Below, one piece after another: positions 63,716 to 64,000 of a stretch of DNA of 64,000 nucleotides. Both the position numbers and the translations under genes were made by a program. Every line of letters starts with the position of its first letter. The stretch's first letter is position 1. Origin of the DNA: Coriobacterium glomerans PW2. GTDB lineage: Bacteria; Actinomycetota; Coriobacteriia; Coriobacteriales; Coriobacteriaceae. The notes beneath the pieces were generated by a model. It was not told where the DNA came from and ran no database searches. It saw nothing but the letters and a program-made list of their open reading frames with translations. The stretch spans positions 744,001 to 808,000 of the forward strand of contig NC_015389.1 of the NCBI RefSeq assembly GCF_000195315.1, read 5' to 3'.

Positions 63716-64000
63716 TTGCGCAGACAGAATGGTAGGAACACCCAGGATCGCCGGCGCGGCGGCCACGATCGCCAGCCCTCGCGGGGATCTCACGCGCAGC
63801 CCGCGCGGAGACGGGCGCTCGATTCGCGCGCCGGTATCGTTCCGGCGTCGCGGACGACGAGAGGTGCGATGCCGGACAGCTCGTATCAGGCCTACAGTCG
63901 CTATAACCCGCACAACCCGTATCTGGCCGGGAACGGGTCGCGCGCGCGCCGTCCGGCGAATCCGGTCCGGCCCCACCGCGCTCGTCGTCGCATCATCATC
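63716..64000 (+). CDS. 5' end of an unidentified gene, cut by the window end
   Basis: An open frame with no stop runs to base 64000 (95 codons from TTG 63716, which has AGGGAGG 5 bp upstream). An in-frame ATG at 63698 would overlap that ribosome binding site and is the alternative start. The visible part is highly basic and Arg/Ser/Pro-rich, with SSYQAYSRYNPHNPY, then HRARRRIII at the very edge, which looks like the start of a membrane helix. A secreted or membrane protein with a long cytoplasmic tail is likely; no family can be named. Confidence 0.6.
   Translation, partial: MRRQNGRNTQDRRRGGHDRQPSRGSHAQPARRRALDSRAGIVPASRTTRGAMPDSSYQAYSRYNPHNPYLAGNGSRARRPANPVRPHRARRRIII

Overview
The window is a contiguous stretch of GC-rich, densely coded bacterial chromosome. 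Strong Shine-Dalgarno sequences, split transketolase and actinobacterial-type house-keeping genes point to an actinobacterium of the class Coriobacteriia (Collinsella, Olsenella or a relative). The genus is an inference from overall protein flavour, not from a marker gene. I see no prophage, CRISPR array, integrase or intact insertion sequence. Almost all genes are ordinary chromosomal ones.

Layout. 1-2.7 kb: a sulfur module, with a cysteine synthase and the tRNA thiolase MnmA (cut by the window start) on the minus strand, divergent from an Rrf2 regulator with an Fe-S cysteine triad. 2.6-13.7 kb: a holin-like membrane protein, a TrpR-like protein, the AddB/AddA recombination nuclease pair, a DUF3284 protein, an ABC-F ATPase and a HAD phosphatase. 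13.8-16.5 kb: a zinc-type efflux operon (SmtB-like sensor, separate HMA protein, P-type ATPase) behind a near-consensus promoter. 16.5-19.3 kb: a membrane-anchored polysaccharide deacetylase and a DnaQ-fold exonuclease. 19.9-31.8 kb: secA-prfB, a YitT transporter, split transketolase, ftsE-ftsX, a helical-repeat protein, smpB, then flavin reductase and rubredoxin. 31.9-36.6 kb (minus strand): an amidohydrolase, a zinc-ribbon membrane protein, and the copper pair CopZ/CopA. 36.9-43.7 kb: FMN reductase, endonuclease IV, iron-type alcohol dehydrogenase, DUF1015, a PPP-type phosphatase and a polysaccharide flippase. 44-47.4 kb: PEP carboxykinase, phosphoglycerate mutase, a short MGMT-fold protein and tRNA-Ala(CGC). 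47.4-48 kb: an anomalous, less GC-rich gene-poor stretch. 48-57.8 kb: a lipid-carrier glycosyl-1-phosphate transferase, trpS, a HAD hydrolase, a PflX-like radical SAM protein, nicotinate phosphoribosyltransferase, proBA and an HD hydrolase. 58-63.4 kb: a five-gene sugar locus (PRD activator, EIIA, EIIC and EIIB of the ascorbate family, transaldolase). The last 300 bases open a new gene.

The most interesting points are: the ascorbate-family PTS locus whose only metabolic enzyme is a transaldolase, so its substrate is not L-ascorbate by gene content; an RF2 whose stop-codon-reading SPF tripeptide reads SPT; the Fe-S-type Rrf2 protein facing cysK-mnmA across a clear inverted repeat; a flavin reductase/rubredoxin pair that looks like an unfused Hrb with a palindrome at the rubredoxin promoter; and a composition-shifted gene-poor segment just 3' of the tRNA gene. 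None of these amounts to a clearly new system from sequence alone.
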